Assembly: GCA_046723645.1 (NCBI GenBank)
Contig: JBKOUY010000042.1
Coordinates: 1-30,671 of the forward strand
Direction: 5' to 3'
Length of the DNA: 30,671 nt
From: DASQUK01 sp046723645
Lineage (GTDB): Bacteria; Actinomycetota; Acidimicrobiia; Acidimicrobiales; VFJN01
Positions 23,669-30,671 of the stretch are shown one piece after another (position 1 is the first letter of the stretch; each line of letters starts with the position of its first letter). A program made the translations under genes and the position numbers. The notes beneath the pieces are model-generated. The model was not told where the DNA came from. It saw only the letters and a program-made list of their open reading frames with translations, and ran no database searches.

Positions 23669-24377
23669 TCGCGAGGTTGCGGGCGAACCACGGCACCTCG
23701 CGGAGCTGGCGGGCGGCATTGCGAACCCGCGCCCAGCCCGGCACCGGCTCCCGCCGGTATTCGGCGAGAGACCGACTGCGGCCGATGTAGCGCCACTGGC
23801 GCGACGCCAGCAGCTCCGCCCCGATCGCGGCGCTCACACCCAGCGACGAGAACGCATCGTGGACGAGCATCGTCCCGCCCGGTGCCACCCGCGCTCCCCA
23901 CTCGCGCAGGTCATGGCGAGCCGGGCCAACCCGGTGGGCGCCGTCGACATGCAGCAGGTCGACGGGCCCGGCCACGTCCGCGAGGGCCTCGTGGCTGAAA
24001 CGACGAACGTACGTGACGCGGTCCCGGACGCCGGCCCGATCCAGGTTGGCCAGGAACACATCGCGGTCCTCGGCGGCGACGGCCGCGAAGCCGCCGATCT
24101 CGTGTGGCCCCCGGTCGTTGCCGGCGTGGGGGTCGATGGCCACGACCTCCACGCCTGGTAGCGCAGACCGGGCGATCGCAATCGTCGAGCGACCCCGGAA
24201 GCTGCCGATCTCGACGATCCGCCCACCCGGCGGCACCGCCGCAGCCCGCGCCGCGAGGCGCGCCAGCTGGTCGGGGCTGAACCAGCCCTCGACCCCTTCC
24301 AGCGCTCCCAGCAGTTCGGTGAGCGGCGCGGGTGGCCTGGGATCGCCATCGCCACCGGTCGCCGCACTAGCGTGCAT
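23592..24377 (-). CDS. SAM-dependent methyltransferase (Methyltransf_24/CmcI-like)
   Basis: A 261-residue class I methyltransferase. Motif I is RIVEIGSFRGRSTIAIA (near 53-69), with the E-x-G-S-x-x-G-x-S-T pattern of the CmcI/Methyltransf_24 group; the acidic residue is in VVAIDPHAGND. DLLHVDGAHRVGPARHDL (near 140-157) carries the Asp and His typical of metal-assisted members, and VAPGGTMLVHDAF is the next strand. The C-terminal 70 residues are basic and helical and may touch the membrane. The ATG at 24377 has TAATGT 9 nt upstream. It diverges from the GT4 gene and its 3' end overlaps the mannose-synthase-like gene tail to tail by 77 bp. O-methylation of an envelope sugar is a reasonable but unproven role. 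Confidence 0.87.
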   Translation of the reverse strand: MHASAATGGDGDPRPPAPLTELLGALEGVEGWFSPDQLARLAARAAAVPPGGRIVEIGSFRGRSTIAIARSALPGVEVVAIDPHAGNDRGPHEIGGFAAVAAEDRDVFLANLDRAGVRDRVTYVRRFSHEALADVAGPVDLLHVDGAHRVGPARHDLREWGARVAPGGTMLVHDAFSSLGVSAAIGAELLASRQWRYIGRSRSLAEYRREPVPGWARVRNAARQLREVPWFARNLAIKALLVARLGRLARALGHDGETWPY

Positions 24378-24386
24378 GGCTCGTTC

Positions 24387-24392
24387 ACATTA
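24387..24392 (-). promoter_or_regulatory. -10-like hexamer, leaderless arrangement
   Basis: On the minus strand TAATGT lies 9 nt before the ATG at 24377, with no ribosome-binding site between them. It matches the other leaderless-type starts in the window. Confidence 0.42.
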
Positions 24393-24421
24393 GGGCATCA
24401 GCGGATGTGTACGTCTCGGTC

Positions 24422-24427
24422 GATAAT
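24422..24427 (+). promoter_or_regulatory. -10-like hexamer for the GT4-aftD operon
   Basis: GATAAT, one base from the consensus TATAAT, lies 27 nt before the TTG at 24455. It would give a leader of about 20 nt containing GGGGA. It sits 30 bp from the divergent promoter, so the two may be co-regulated. Confidence 0.4.
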
Positions 24428-24454
24428 CGTCTTTAGCTGGGGACACCACGGGCC

Positions 24455-25657
24455 TTGAGCAACGCGACGCACGAGCCAGCCGAGCCGGACGGAACCGCCG
24501 TCGCCAAGATCGGCGACATGGCGGCGGGCGCGGGCGTCCGTCGCGTCCACGTGCTGGCGTGGCGCGATCTCGACGACGTGGAGGGCGGGGGTTCGGAGCT
24601 GCACATCCACGAGGTGGCCCGCAGATGGGCCGCGGCCGGCGTCGACGTCACGCTCCGAACGTCGTGGGCCCAAGGCCAGCCCACCGAGGCGGTCCGCGAT
24701 GGTTACCGGGTCGTGCGGCGGGCCGGTCGCCACATGGTGTTCCCCCGCGCCGCCGCCGCCGAGCTGTTCCGGCGCACCGGGCCCCGCGACGTGCTGATCG
24801 AGATCTGGAACGGCATGCCGTTCCTCAGCCCCCTGTGGAGCCGCGGGCCGCGCATCGTCGTCATCCACCACGTCCACGCCGAGATGTGGAAGATGGCGCT
24901 CGGGCCCCGGCTCGGCGCCCTGGGCGAGCTGTTCGAGCGGCGCGTGGCGCCGCCGCTCTACCGTCGGACCACGATCGTCACGGTGTCGGAGTCATCCAGG
25001 CGCGAGCTGGTGGACGTGCTCGGACTGCCGGCCGACCGGATACGGGTCATCCCCAACGGCGTCGATGGCCGCTACACGCCCGGCGAGGTGGCCAAGGAAC
25101 CGGACCCCCTCATCCTCGCCGTGGGTCGCCTGGCCCCGGTCAAGCGCTACGACGCCTTGATCCGGGCGGCCGATGTGGCCCGCCGCCGCCTTGTGCGCCC
25201 CCTGAGGCTCGAGATCGTCGGCGAGGGCTTCGAGCGCCCGCTCGTCGAGTCGGTCATCGACCAGCTCGACGCCGGCGGCTGGGTCACGCTCCGGGGCTGG
25301 GTCAGCGAGGCCGAGAAGATCGACCTGTACCGGCGCGCGTGGATCATCGCCTCGGCCTCGGCCCGAGAGGGCTGGGGCCTGACCCTCACCGAGGCGGCCG
25401 CGTGCGGCACCCCGGCGGTCGCGTCCCGCATCGGTGGCCACGAGGACGCGGTCATCGATGGCGTCAGCGGTCTGCTCGCCGCCGCCGACCCGGAGGCGTT
25501 GGGGACTGCCATGGCGCGCGTGCTTGGTGATCGACAACTGCGTGCCCGCCTCAGCCGGGGCGCCATCGAGCGTGCCGCAGAACTCGACTGGACGGCCGCC
25601 GCGACCGAGCTCATGCGGGTGGTCGCTACCGAGGTATCGCAGCGCCGCACGCGATGA
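24455..25657 (+). CDS. GT4-family glycosyltransferase (Rv0225-like context)
   Basis: A 400-residue GT-B-fold retaining glycosyltransferase. The N-terminal half begins VRRVHVLAWRDLDDVEGGGSELH, with the Gly-rich acceptor-side loop (GGGSELHIHEVARRWA). The linker region has VTVSESSRREL and IPNGVD. The donor-binding half has LAVGRLAPVKRYD, IVGEGFERPL, LRGWVSEAEKIDLY and AREGWGLTLTEAAACGTP (about 303-320), the GT4 E-x7-E signature. The TTG start at 24455 is uncertain; an ATG at 24518 would remove 21 poorly conserved residues. Its stop overlaps the aftD-like start by ATGA, tying it to arabinan-type assembly. From memory, M. tuberculosis has a GT4 gene (Rv0225) beside the Rv0224c methyltransferase and near aftD. 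Donor sugar is unknown. Confidence 0.88.
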   Translation: MSNATHEPAEPDGTAVAKIGDMAAGAGVRRVHVLAWRDLDDVEGGGSELHIHEVARRWAAAGVDVTLRTSWAQGQPTEAVRDGYRVVRRAGRHMVFPRAAAAELFRRTGPRDVLIEIWNGMPFLSPLWSRGPRIVVIHHVHAEMWKMALGPRLGALGELFERRVAPPLYRRTTIVTVSESSRRELVDVLGLPADRIRVIPNGVDGRYTPGEVAKEPDPLILAVGRLAPVKRYDALIRAADVARRRLVRPLRLEIVGEGFERPLVESVIDQLDAGGWVTLRGWVSEAEKIDLYRRAWIIASASAREGWGLTLTEAAACGTPAVASRIGGHEDAVIDGVSGLLAAADPEALGTAMARVLGDRQLRARLSRGAIERAAELDWTAAATELMRVVATEVSQRRTR

Positions 25658-28600
25658 AGAACCCCCTGCCGCGCCCGACGAAACAGTCGGTCCGTCTACA
25701 CCTCGGGCTGGCTGCGGCCGCCTATATCCCCCTGCTGCTGACCCAGCCAGGCTGGGTGAGCGCCGACACCAAGACCTACCTCTACCTCGATCCCGGCAAG
25801 CTCCTGAGCCGCGCCTGGTCCACGTGGGACCCGTCGATCGGTCTCGGGACGGTGACCCACCAGTACGTCGGCTACCTCTGGCCGATGGGACCATTCTTCT
25901 GGCTGGCCGACGCCGCGGGGATCCCCGACTGGGCCGCGCAGCGGCTGTGGTGGGGCACGATCATCTTCGCAGCCGGCGCAGGCGTGGCGTACCTGCTCAG
26001 GACGCTGGGGTGGCGTGGGCCGGGACTGGTCGTCGCCACCTTCGCGTACGCACTGTCGCCCTACCTCCTCACGCTGGTGGCCCGGCTGTCGGCCATCCTG
26101 TTGCCGTTCGCGGCCTTGCCGTGGCTGGTGGCGTTCACGATCCGGACCGTGCGCACCAGGGGCTGGCGCTATCCGGCGCTGTTCGCGCTCACGGTCGCGA
26201 CCTGCGGCAGCATCAACGCGACCGCCCTGCTGCTCGTCGGGCTGGCACCGGCCCTCTGGCTCGTCCACGCGGTATGGGTCGCCAGGGAGGCGAGCCTGCG
26301 CCGCGTGGTCATGGCCGGGCTCAGGATCGCGGTTCTGACGATCCCCGTGTCTGCATGGTGGATCGCGGGGCTCACGGTCCAGGCGACGAACGGCCTCGAG
26401 ATCCTGCGCTACTCGGAGACCGCCAAGACGGTCTCGCTGGTCTCTGTCAGCCAGGACGTGCTGCGCGGCCTCGGGTACTGGTTCTTCTACGGGTACGACC
26501 GACTCGGTCCCTGGATCGAGCCCAGCACCTACTACACCCAGTCGCCCGGGCTCATCGCCGTCACCTTCCTCCTTCCGGTCGCCGGCCTGGTAGGGGCCGT
26601 AATCGGACGGTGGCGGCATCGCGCCTACTTCGTAATGCTGGCGGCCACGGGCGTCGCCGTCGCCGTCGGCGCCTACCCGTGGGAGGACGGGCCGATGTGG
26701 CCCTGGCCGCGGGCCGTCAAGCGGTTCCTCCTGACCGACGTGGGCATGTCGATGCGCAGCCTGCCCCGGGCCGTTCCCCTCGTGGCACTCGGGCTGGCCG
26801 TGCTCCTGGGTGCCGGGGTGACCAGCATCGTGCGACGTTGGCCCCGCTGGAACCGGCCCGCCCTGATCGGCGGCGTCGCGGCGGCGCTCCTGGCGCTCCC
26901 GCCGCTGTGGCTCGGGCAGTTCGTCCCCGAGAACCTCCGCCGCCGGGACATCCCCGACTACTGGCAGGAGGCCGCCGACCATCTGGAGGCCGAGGGCCAC
27001 GACAACCGCGTGCTGACGGTGCCCGGCAGCGACTTCGCAAGCTACCGCTGGGGCAACACCGTCGACCCCATCCTCCCCGGGCTGGTGGACCGGGCCTCGG
27101 CACAGCGCGAGCTCATCCCCTACGGATCGCCCGCCTCCGCCAACCTGCTCAACGCCTTCGACCTGCGGTTCCAGGAGCGAACGGCAGACGCCGACAGCAT
27201 CGCCCCCATCGCCCGGCTGCTGCGGGCGGGCGAGGTGCTGGTGCAGAGCGACCTGCAGTACGAGCGCTACAACACGCCCCGGCCGCGCAACTTCTGGGAC
27301 CTGGTGGCATCAGCCCCCGGCCTCGACCAGCCGGAGGAATTCGGGCCCCACGAGCCCAACATCACCATCCCCGACGTGCAGCTCGACGACGAGCTGACCA
27401 TCCTGACCGACCCGACGCTCCCCGATCCCCCCGAACTGGCCACCTTCCCGGTGAGCGACCCGGTGCCCTTGGTGTCGGCCCACGGGCCCGCAAACGCCCT
27501 CCTGGTGGCCGGTGACGGGGCGGGTTTGGTCGACGCCGCCGGCGCCGGGCTCATAGACGGCACCGAGCTCATCCGCTACAGCGCCAGCCTCGACGACGAC
27601 GAGGTCGCCGCCGCGCTCGACGACGGCGCGGCCCTGCTGCTCACCGACTCCAACCGCAAGCGGGGCGAGCGCTGGACCACGGTTCGCCACACCCGCGGGT
27701 ACACCGAGGCCGCCGACGAAGAGCCGCTCGTCACCGACATCAGCGACAACCGCCTGCCGGTGTTTCCCGACGCCGGCGGCGAGACCCAGACGGTCACGGT
27801 CTACGAGGGCGGGATCGAGGCGCGGGCCACGACCTACGGCAATCCTGTGACGTTCACGCCGGAGGAACGGGCCGCGTACGCGGTCGACGGCGACCCCGCG
27901 ACCGCGTGGCGGACGGCGGCGTTCACGAACGCCCGCGGCGAGCGCCTCGAGCTCACGCTGACGAGCCCGGTGACCACCGACCGCATCACGCTGCTCCAGG
28001 CCACGAAGGACCCGCGCAACCGCTTCATCGGTTCGGCCCGGCTGAGGTTCGACGACGGCGACGCGGTGGACGTCGACCTCACCGAGCAGTCCCGCGCCGA
28101 GCCCGGGCAGGTCGTGACGTTCCCGCGGCGGACATTCGAGAAGCTGTCGCTCGAGATCCTGTCCGACACCGCGGGTGACGTCCCTCGCTACAGCGGCTAC
28201 TCCAGCGTGGGCTTCGCCGAGGTGGGGATCGGCGGCGACGATGCGCGGCTCGACGAGGTGGTCCGCCTTCCCGACGACCTGCTCGACGCTGCGGGTGCCG
28301 ACTCGATGGACCACCCGCTCGCGATCAGCCTCAACCGCCTCCGTCAGGACCCCACCGACACCACGCGGGTCGACGAGGAACGGGCCATCCAGCGGAGGTT
28401 CACCCTGCCCTCCTCCCGCAACTTCACCCTGAGCGGGGAGGCCCGCCTCTCGCCCAGGGCCGACGAGGTCGCGATCGACGGTCTGATCGGCCGTCCGCAC
28501 GACGGCCCGGCGACCTGGGCCCGCGCCAGCAGCAATCTCGCAGGCAGCCTGGCGGTCGCCAGCGCCGCCTTCGACGGGGATCCCGCCACCGCGTGGACGA

Positions 28601-30006
28601 CCGCCCGCAGCAGGCCGAACCATCAATGGATCGAGGTCAACCTTCCCGAGGCGGAGACCGTCGACCGCCTCCCGCTGACCGTCGTCGCCGACCGGCTGCA
28701 CTCCGTCCCCACCGAGATCGAGGTGACCGTCGACGGGAGGTCACTCGGCCGGTTCCCGGTGCCCGCGATCGAGAGCCAGGACGAGCAGAACGCCACCGCC
28801 ACCGTCGACGTGCCACTGCCCGAGCCCGTGACCGGGTCGACCTTCCGCCTGCGGTTCACCGGCATCAGGGCCGTGACCACGAACGACTGGTCGAGCAACC
28901 GCCCGGTCGACCAGCCCGCAGCGCTGGCCGAGATCGGCCTGCCGGGCCCCACCGTCCCTGGCCGCCCCGAGACGTTCGATAGCGGCTGCCGGGACGACCT
29001 GCTGACGGTCGACGGGGACCCCATCGCCGTGCGGGTCAGCGGCAGCATCGACGCCGCCGTGGGCCGCCAGCCGCTGGCGATCTCGACGTGTGGCGACAGC
29101 GCCGGGCCCGTCGAGCTCGAGGGCGGCGACCACGACGTCCGGGCGGCGCGAGGGGATCTCCTGGGGATCGACGTCGACCAGCTCGTGCTGCGCTCGGCGG
29201 CCGGCGGGGCCGCGTCTGCGGAGACGGTGCCGCTCGTGGCCGAGGCGAGCGCCGCCCGCACCGACGGCGAGGCCGGTGCCGTCCCCCGGGTGACCGTGGC
29301 CAGCGCGGGCCAGGACCGGGTGAAGGTCGAGGTGACCGGGGCGACCCCCGGGGAGCCGTTCTGGCTGGTGCTGGGGCAGAGCTTCAACGACGGCTGGACC
29401 GCCGACGTGGACGGCCAGGGGCTAGGCGACCCCGAGCTCGTCGACGGGTTCGCCAATGGCTGGCAGGTCGTGCCCGACGACGAGTCGCTCGTCGTCGACC
29501 TGCGGTTCGCGCCCCAACGCCGCGTCGACCTGGCGCTTGCGGTGTCGGCGGTGGCCGCGGCCGCGTGCCTGATCCTGACAATCCGCCGCCCCCGCCCAGC
29601 GATCATCGCGCCGTCGGCCATGGCCGAGCCCTACTCGAAGGTGCTCGCCTTCCGCTACGAGGGTGCGCTGCCCACCATGCGCACGGCGGTGCTGACCGGC
29701 GTGGGCGTCGGTCTGCTGGGGTTCGTGGTCGCGGGCCCGGCCGTGGGCCTGGTCGTCGGGGGTGCCGCCGGATTGGGGGCGCGCCATGAGACGTTCCGGC
29801 GCTGGCTCCTGCTCGCGAGCCCGCTCGCCCTCGGCCTCGCCGCCCTCTACGTGCTGTACATCCAGGTGCGCCACGGGCCTGCACCGGGGTACGAGTGGCC
29901 GATCGAGATGGACCGTATGCACCCGTTCGGGTGGCTGGCGATCCTGCTCGTGGTGGCCGACGTGATCGTCGACCGGGTGTGGCAAGCTCGACGCACCGAC
30001 ACATGA
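25654..30006 (+). CDS. aftD: AftD-like alpha-(1->3)-arabinofuranosyltransferase (DUF3367)
   Basis: A 1450-residue membrane glycosyltransferase; mycobacterial AftD is about 1400 aa and adds branching arabinofuranose from decaprenyl-phospho-arabinose to arabinan. Helix 1 (17-33) is followed by VSADTKTYLYLDP (Asp38, Lys40), the AftD catalytic-loop pattern, then IGLGTVTHQYVGYLWPMGPFFW and AAQRLWWG. The GT-C core runs to about residue 430. The extracellular part includes two discoidin-like (F5/8 type C) modules, marked by AVDGDPATAWRTAAF (near 745) and AFDGDPATAWTTARS (near 970), which fits the carbohydrate-binding modules known in AftD. A DUF3367-type FNDGWTADVDGQ segment (near 1245) precedes about four or five C-terminal helices (1290-1442). 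It is coupled by ATGA overlaps to the GT4 gene before and the nucleotidase-like gene after. The exact linkage in this organism is inferred. Confidence 0.93.
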   Translation: MKNPLPRPTKQSVRLHLGLAAAAYIPLLLTQPGWVSADTKTYLYLDPGKLLSRAWSTWDPSIGLGTVTHQYVGYLWPMGPFFWLADAAGIPDWAAQRLWWGTIIFAAGAGVAYLLRTLGWRGPGLVVATFAYALSPYLLTLVARLSAILLPFAALPWLVAFTIRTVRTRGWRYPALFALTVATCGSINATALLLVGLAPALWLVHAVWVAREASLRRVVMAGLRIAVLTIPVSAWWIAGLTVQATNGLEILRYSETAKTVSLVSVSQDVLRGLGYWFFYGYDRLGPWIEPSTYYTQSPGLIAVTFLLPVAGLVGAVIGRWRHRAYFVMLAATGVAVAVGAYPWEDGPMWPWPRAVKRFLLTDVGMSMRSLPRAVPLVALGLAVLLGAGVTSIVRRWPRWNRPALIGGVAAALLALPPLWLGQFVPENLRRRDIPDYWQEAADHLEAEGHDNRVLTVPGSDFASYRWGNTVDPILPGLVDRASAQRELIPYGSPASANLLNAFDLRFQERTADADSIAPIARLLRAGEVLVQSDLQYERYNTPRPRNFWDLVASAPGLDQPEEFGPHEPNITIPDVQLDDELTILTDPTLPDPPELATFPVSDPVPLVSAHGPANALLVAGDGAGLVDAAGAGLIDGTELIRYSASLDDDEVAAALDDGAALLLTDSNRKRGERWTTVRHTRGYTEAADEEPLVTDISDNRLPVFPDAGGETQTVTVYEGGIEARATTYGNPVTFTPEERAAYAVDGDPATAWRTAAFTNARGERLELTLTSPVTTDRITLLQATKDPRNRFIGSARLRFDDGDAVDVDLTEQSRAEPGQVVTFPRRTFEKLSLEILSDTAGDVPRYSGYSSVGFAEVGIGGDDARLDEVVRLPDDLLDAAGADSMDHPLAISLNRLRQDPTDTTRVDEERAIQRRFTLPSSRNFTLSGEARLSPRADEVAIDGLIGRPHDGPATWARASSNLAGSLAVASAAFDGDPATAWTTARSRPNHQWIEVNLPEAETVDRLPLTVVADRLHSVPTEIEVTVDGRSLGRFPVPAIESQDEQNATATVDVPLPEPVTGSTFRLRFTGIRAVTTNDWSSNRPVDQPAALAEIGLPGPTVPGRPETFDSGCRDDLLTVDGDPIAVRVSGSIDAAVGRQPLAISTCGDSAGPVELEGGDHDVRAARGDLLGIDVDQLVLRSAAGGAASAETVPLVAEASAARTDGEAGAVPRVTVASAGQDRVKVEVTGATPGEPFWLVLGQSFNDGWTADVDGQGLGDPELVDGFANGWQVVPDDESLVVDLRFAPQRRVDLALAVSAVAAAACLILTIRRPRPAIIAPSAMAEPYSKVLAFRYEGALPTMRTAVLTGVGVGLLGFVVAGPAVGLVVGGAAGLGARHETFRRWLLLASPLALGLAALYVLYIQVRHGPAPGYEWPIEMDRMHPFGWLAILLVVADVIVDRVWQARRTDT

Positions 30007-30668
30007 CGGCCACAGACAGCAGCTTCATCTTCGGTGTCGACCTCGACGGCGTATGCGGCGACTACACAGGCGCCCTGCGCGAGATCGTGGCCCGGCACCG
30101 CCAGGTCGATCCCGGGTCGCTCCCGCTCGAACGCTCGTGGGACTTCCGGGAGTGGGGCCTGTCGCCGACGGAGTTCGAGCGGATCCACCAGGCGGCCGTG
30201 CTCGAGCACCGGATCTTCCGGACCATGCCAGCCTTCGAGGGCGTGGCCGAGGTGTTGTGGCGCCTGTCCGACGCCGGCGTCTGGATCCGGATCATCACCC
30301 ACCGCCTGTACGTCAACTGGGGACACGCCACCGCGGTCGCCGACACCGTGGACTGGCTCGACGCCATGAACATCCCCTACCGCGACCTGTGCTTCCTGGG
30401 CGCCAAGCCGCAGGTGGAGGCCGACTGCTATGTGGAGGACGCCCCCCACAACGTCGTCGCCCTGCGCGACACCGGGGCGTACGTGATCGTCTTCGACCAG
30501 CCGTACAACCGTGGCATCGACGGACCGCGCGCCATGGACTGGGCCGGTGTCGAGGACCTGGTGGGCGCCCGGGTCGCGGACCTGGGCCTGAGTCTGCAGG
30601 CGCCCCTGCCGGGATTCGAGGACGCCCGCGGCCGGCTGCGGCGCCGGATGGCACGCCCAACGCCCTGA
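30003..30668 (+). CDS. HAD-family 5'(3')-deoxyribonucleotidase-like phosphatase
   Basis: A 221-residue soluble haloacid-dehalogenase-fold protein of the NT5C type. Motif I is FGVDLDGVCGDY (nucleophile Asp13, acid/base Asp15); motif II is the Thr in IRIITHRLYVNWG (near 101); motif III is probably the Lys in CFLGAKPQVEAD; motif IV is CYVEDAPHNVVAL, with Glu-Asp where Asp-Asp is common. The helical cap (SWDFREWGLSPTEFERIH and following) fits 5'(3')-deoxyribonucleotidases. The ATG at 30003 shares ATGA with the aftD-like stop, so it is translationally coupled to an arabinan glycosyltransferase. That is an unusual setting for a housekeeping nucleotidase and leaves open a role in removing a phosphate from a sugar or lipid intermediate. 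It ends 3 nt before the window edge. Confidence 0.87.
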   Translation: MTATDSSFIFGVDLDGVCGDYTGALREIVARHRQVDPGSLPLERSWDFREWGLSPTEFERIHQAAVLEHRIFRTMPAFEGVAEVLWRLSDAGVWIRIITHRLYVNWGHATAVADTVDWLDAMNIPYRDLCFLGAKPQVEADCYVEDAPHNVVALRDTGAYVIVFDQPYNRGIDGPRAMDWAGVEDLVGARVADLGLSLQAPLPGFEDARGRLRRRMARPTP

Positions 30669-30671
30669 AGC

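Noticed and set aside
25434..27515. Plus-strand frame of 693 codons overlapping the GT4 and aftD genes
   Set aside because: Arg/Pro/Gly-rich composition, and both real genes in the other frames have family motifs.

Overview
The window is about 70% G+C throughout, with GTG and TTG starts, ATGA/GTGA gene overlaps and protein families typical of Actinomycetota. AftD (DUF3367), an Rv0224c-like methyltransferase and a NIT-type histidine kinase all point to an actinobacterium. There is no mycolic-acid gene in view, and the overall style fits a non-mycolic lineage such as Acidimicrobiia. The lineage is an inference, since there is no rRNA or marker gene here to settle it.

Layout. (1) 1-1966, minus strand: a nitrate/sulfonate-sensor-like (NIT) histidine kinase that runs off the left edge. 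(2) 1967-3535: a gene-poor stretch with a small helix-turn-helix protein, a short coiled-coil ORF that looks frameshifted, two very strong hairpins and two isolated DnaA-box-like 9-mers. (3) 3536-3766: a small conserved-looking protein, converging on a GT39-type membrane glycosyltransferase (3793-5352). (4) 5478-7049: a UDP-galactopyranose-mutase-like FAD enzyme diverging from that GT39 gene, then a converging Rv0224c-like methyltransferase. (5) 7951-9695: a WbpD-like N-acetyltransferase overlapping a predicted alpha/alpha-barrel protein of unknown function. (6) 18686 down to 9700, minus strand: a tightly packed six-gene operon with four polytopic GT-C-type proteins, a GT2 enzyme and the UDP-GlcNAc 2-epimerase WecB. 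Its first and last genes are paralogues of each other. (7) 18844-23668, plus strand: a membrane protein with a spermidine-synthase-like domain, another GT-C-like protein and a polyprenol-phosphate-mannose-synthase-like GT2. (8) 23592-24377, minus strand: a second methyltransferase. (9) 24455-30668, plus strand: GT4 glycosyltransferase, AftD-like arabinofuranosyltransferase and an HAD 5'-nucleotidase-like protein, all joined by 4-bp overlaps.

Taken together this is a cell-envelope polysaccharide locus. Cytoplasmic enzymes make nucleotide sugars (WecB, the acetyltransferase, the FAD mutase-like enzyme). GT2 enzymes charge polyprenyl phosphate. At least six GT-C-fold membrane proteins plus AftD would use these lipid-linked donors outside the membrane. 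The content partly recalls the Mycobacterium tuberculosis Rv0224c/Rv0225/Rv0236c (aftD) neighbourhood.

Two patterns run through the window. Genes that begin a transcription unit often have a TANNNT -10-like hexamer only 6-9 nt before the start codon, which suggests leaderless transcripts, whereas genes inside operons use Shine-Dalgarno sites or stop/start overlaps. Convergent gene pairs are often separated by compact inverted repeats that overlap the stop codons. No rRNA, tRNA, CRISPR array, transposase or intact prophage was seen.
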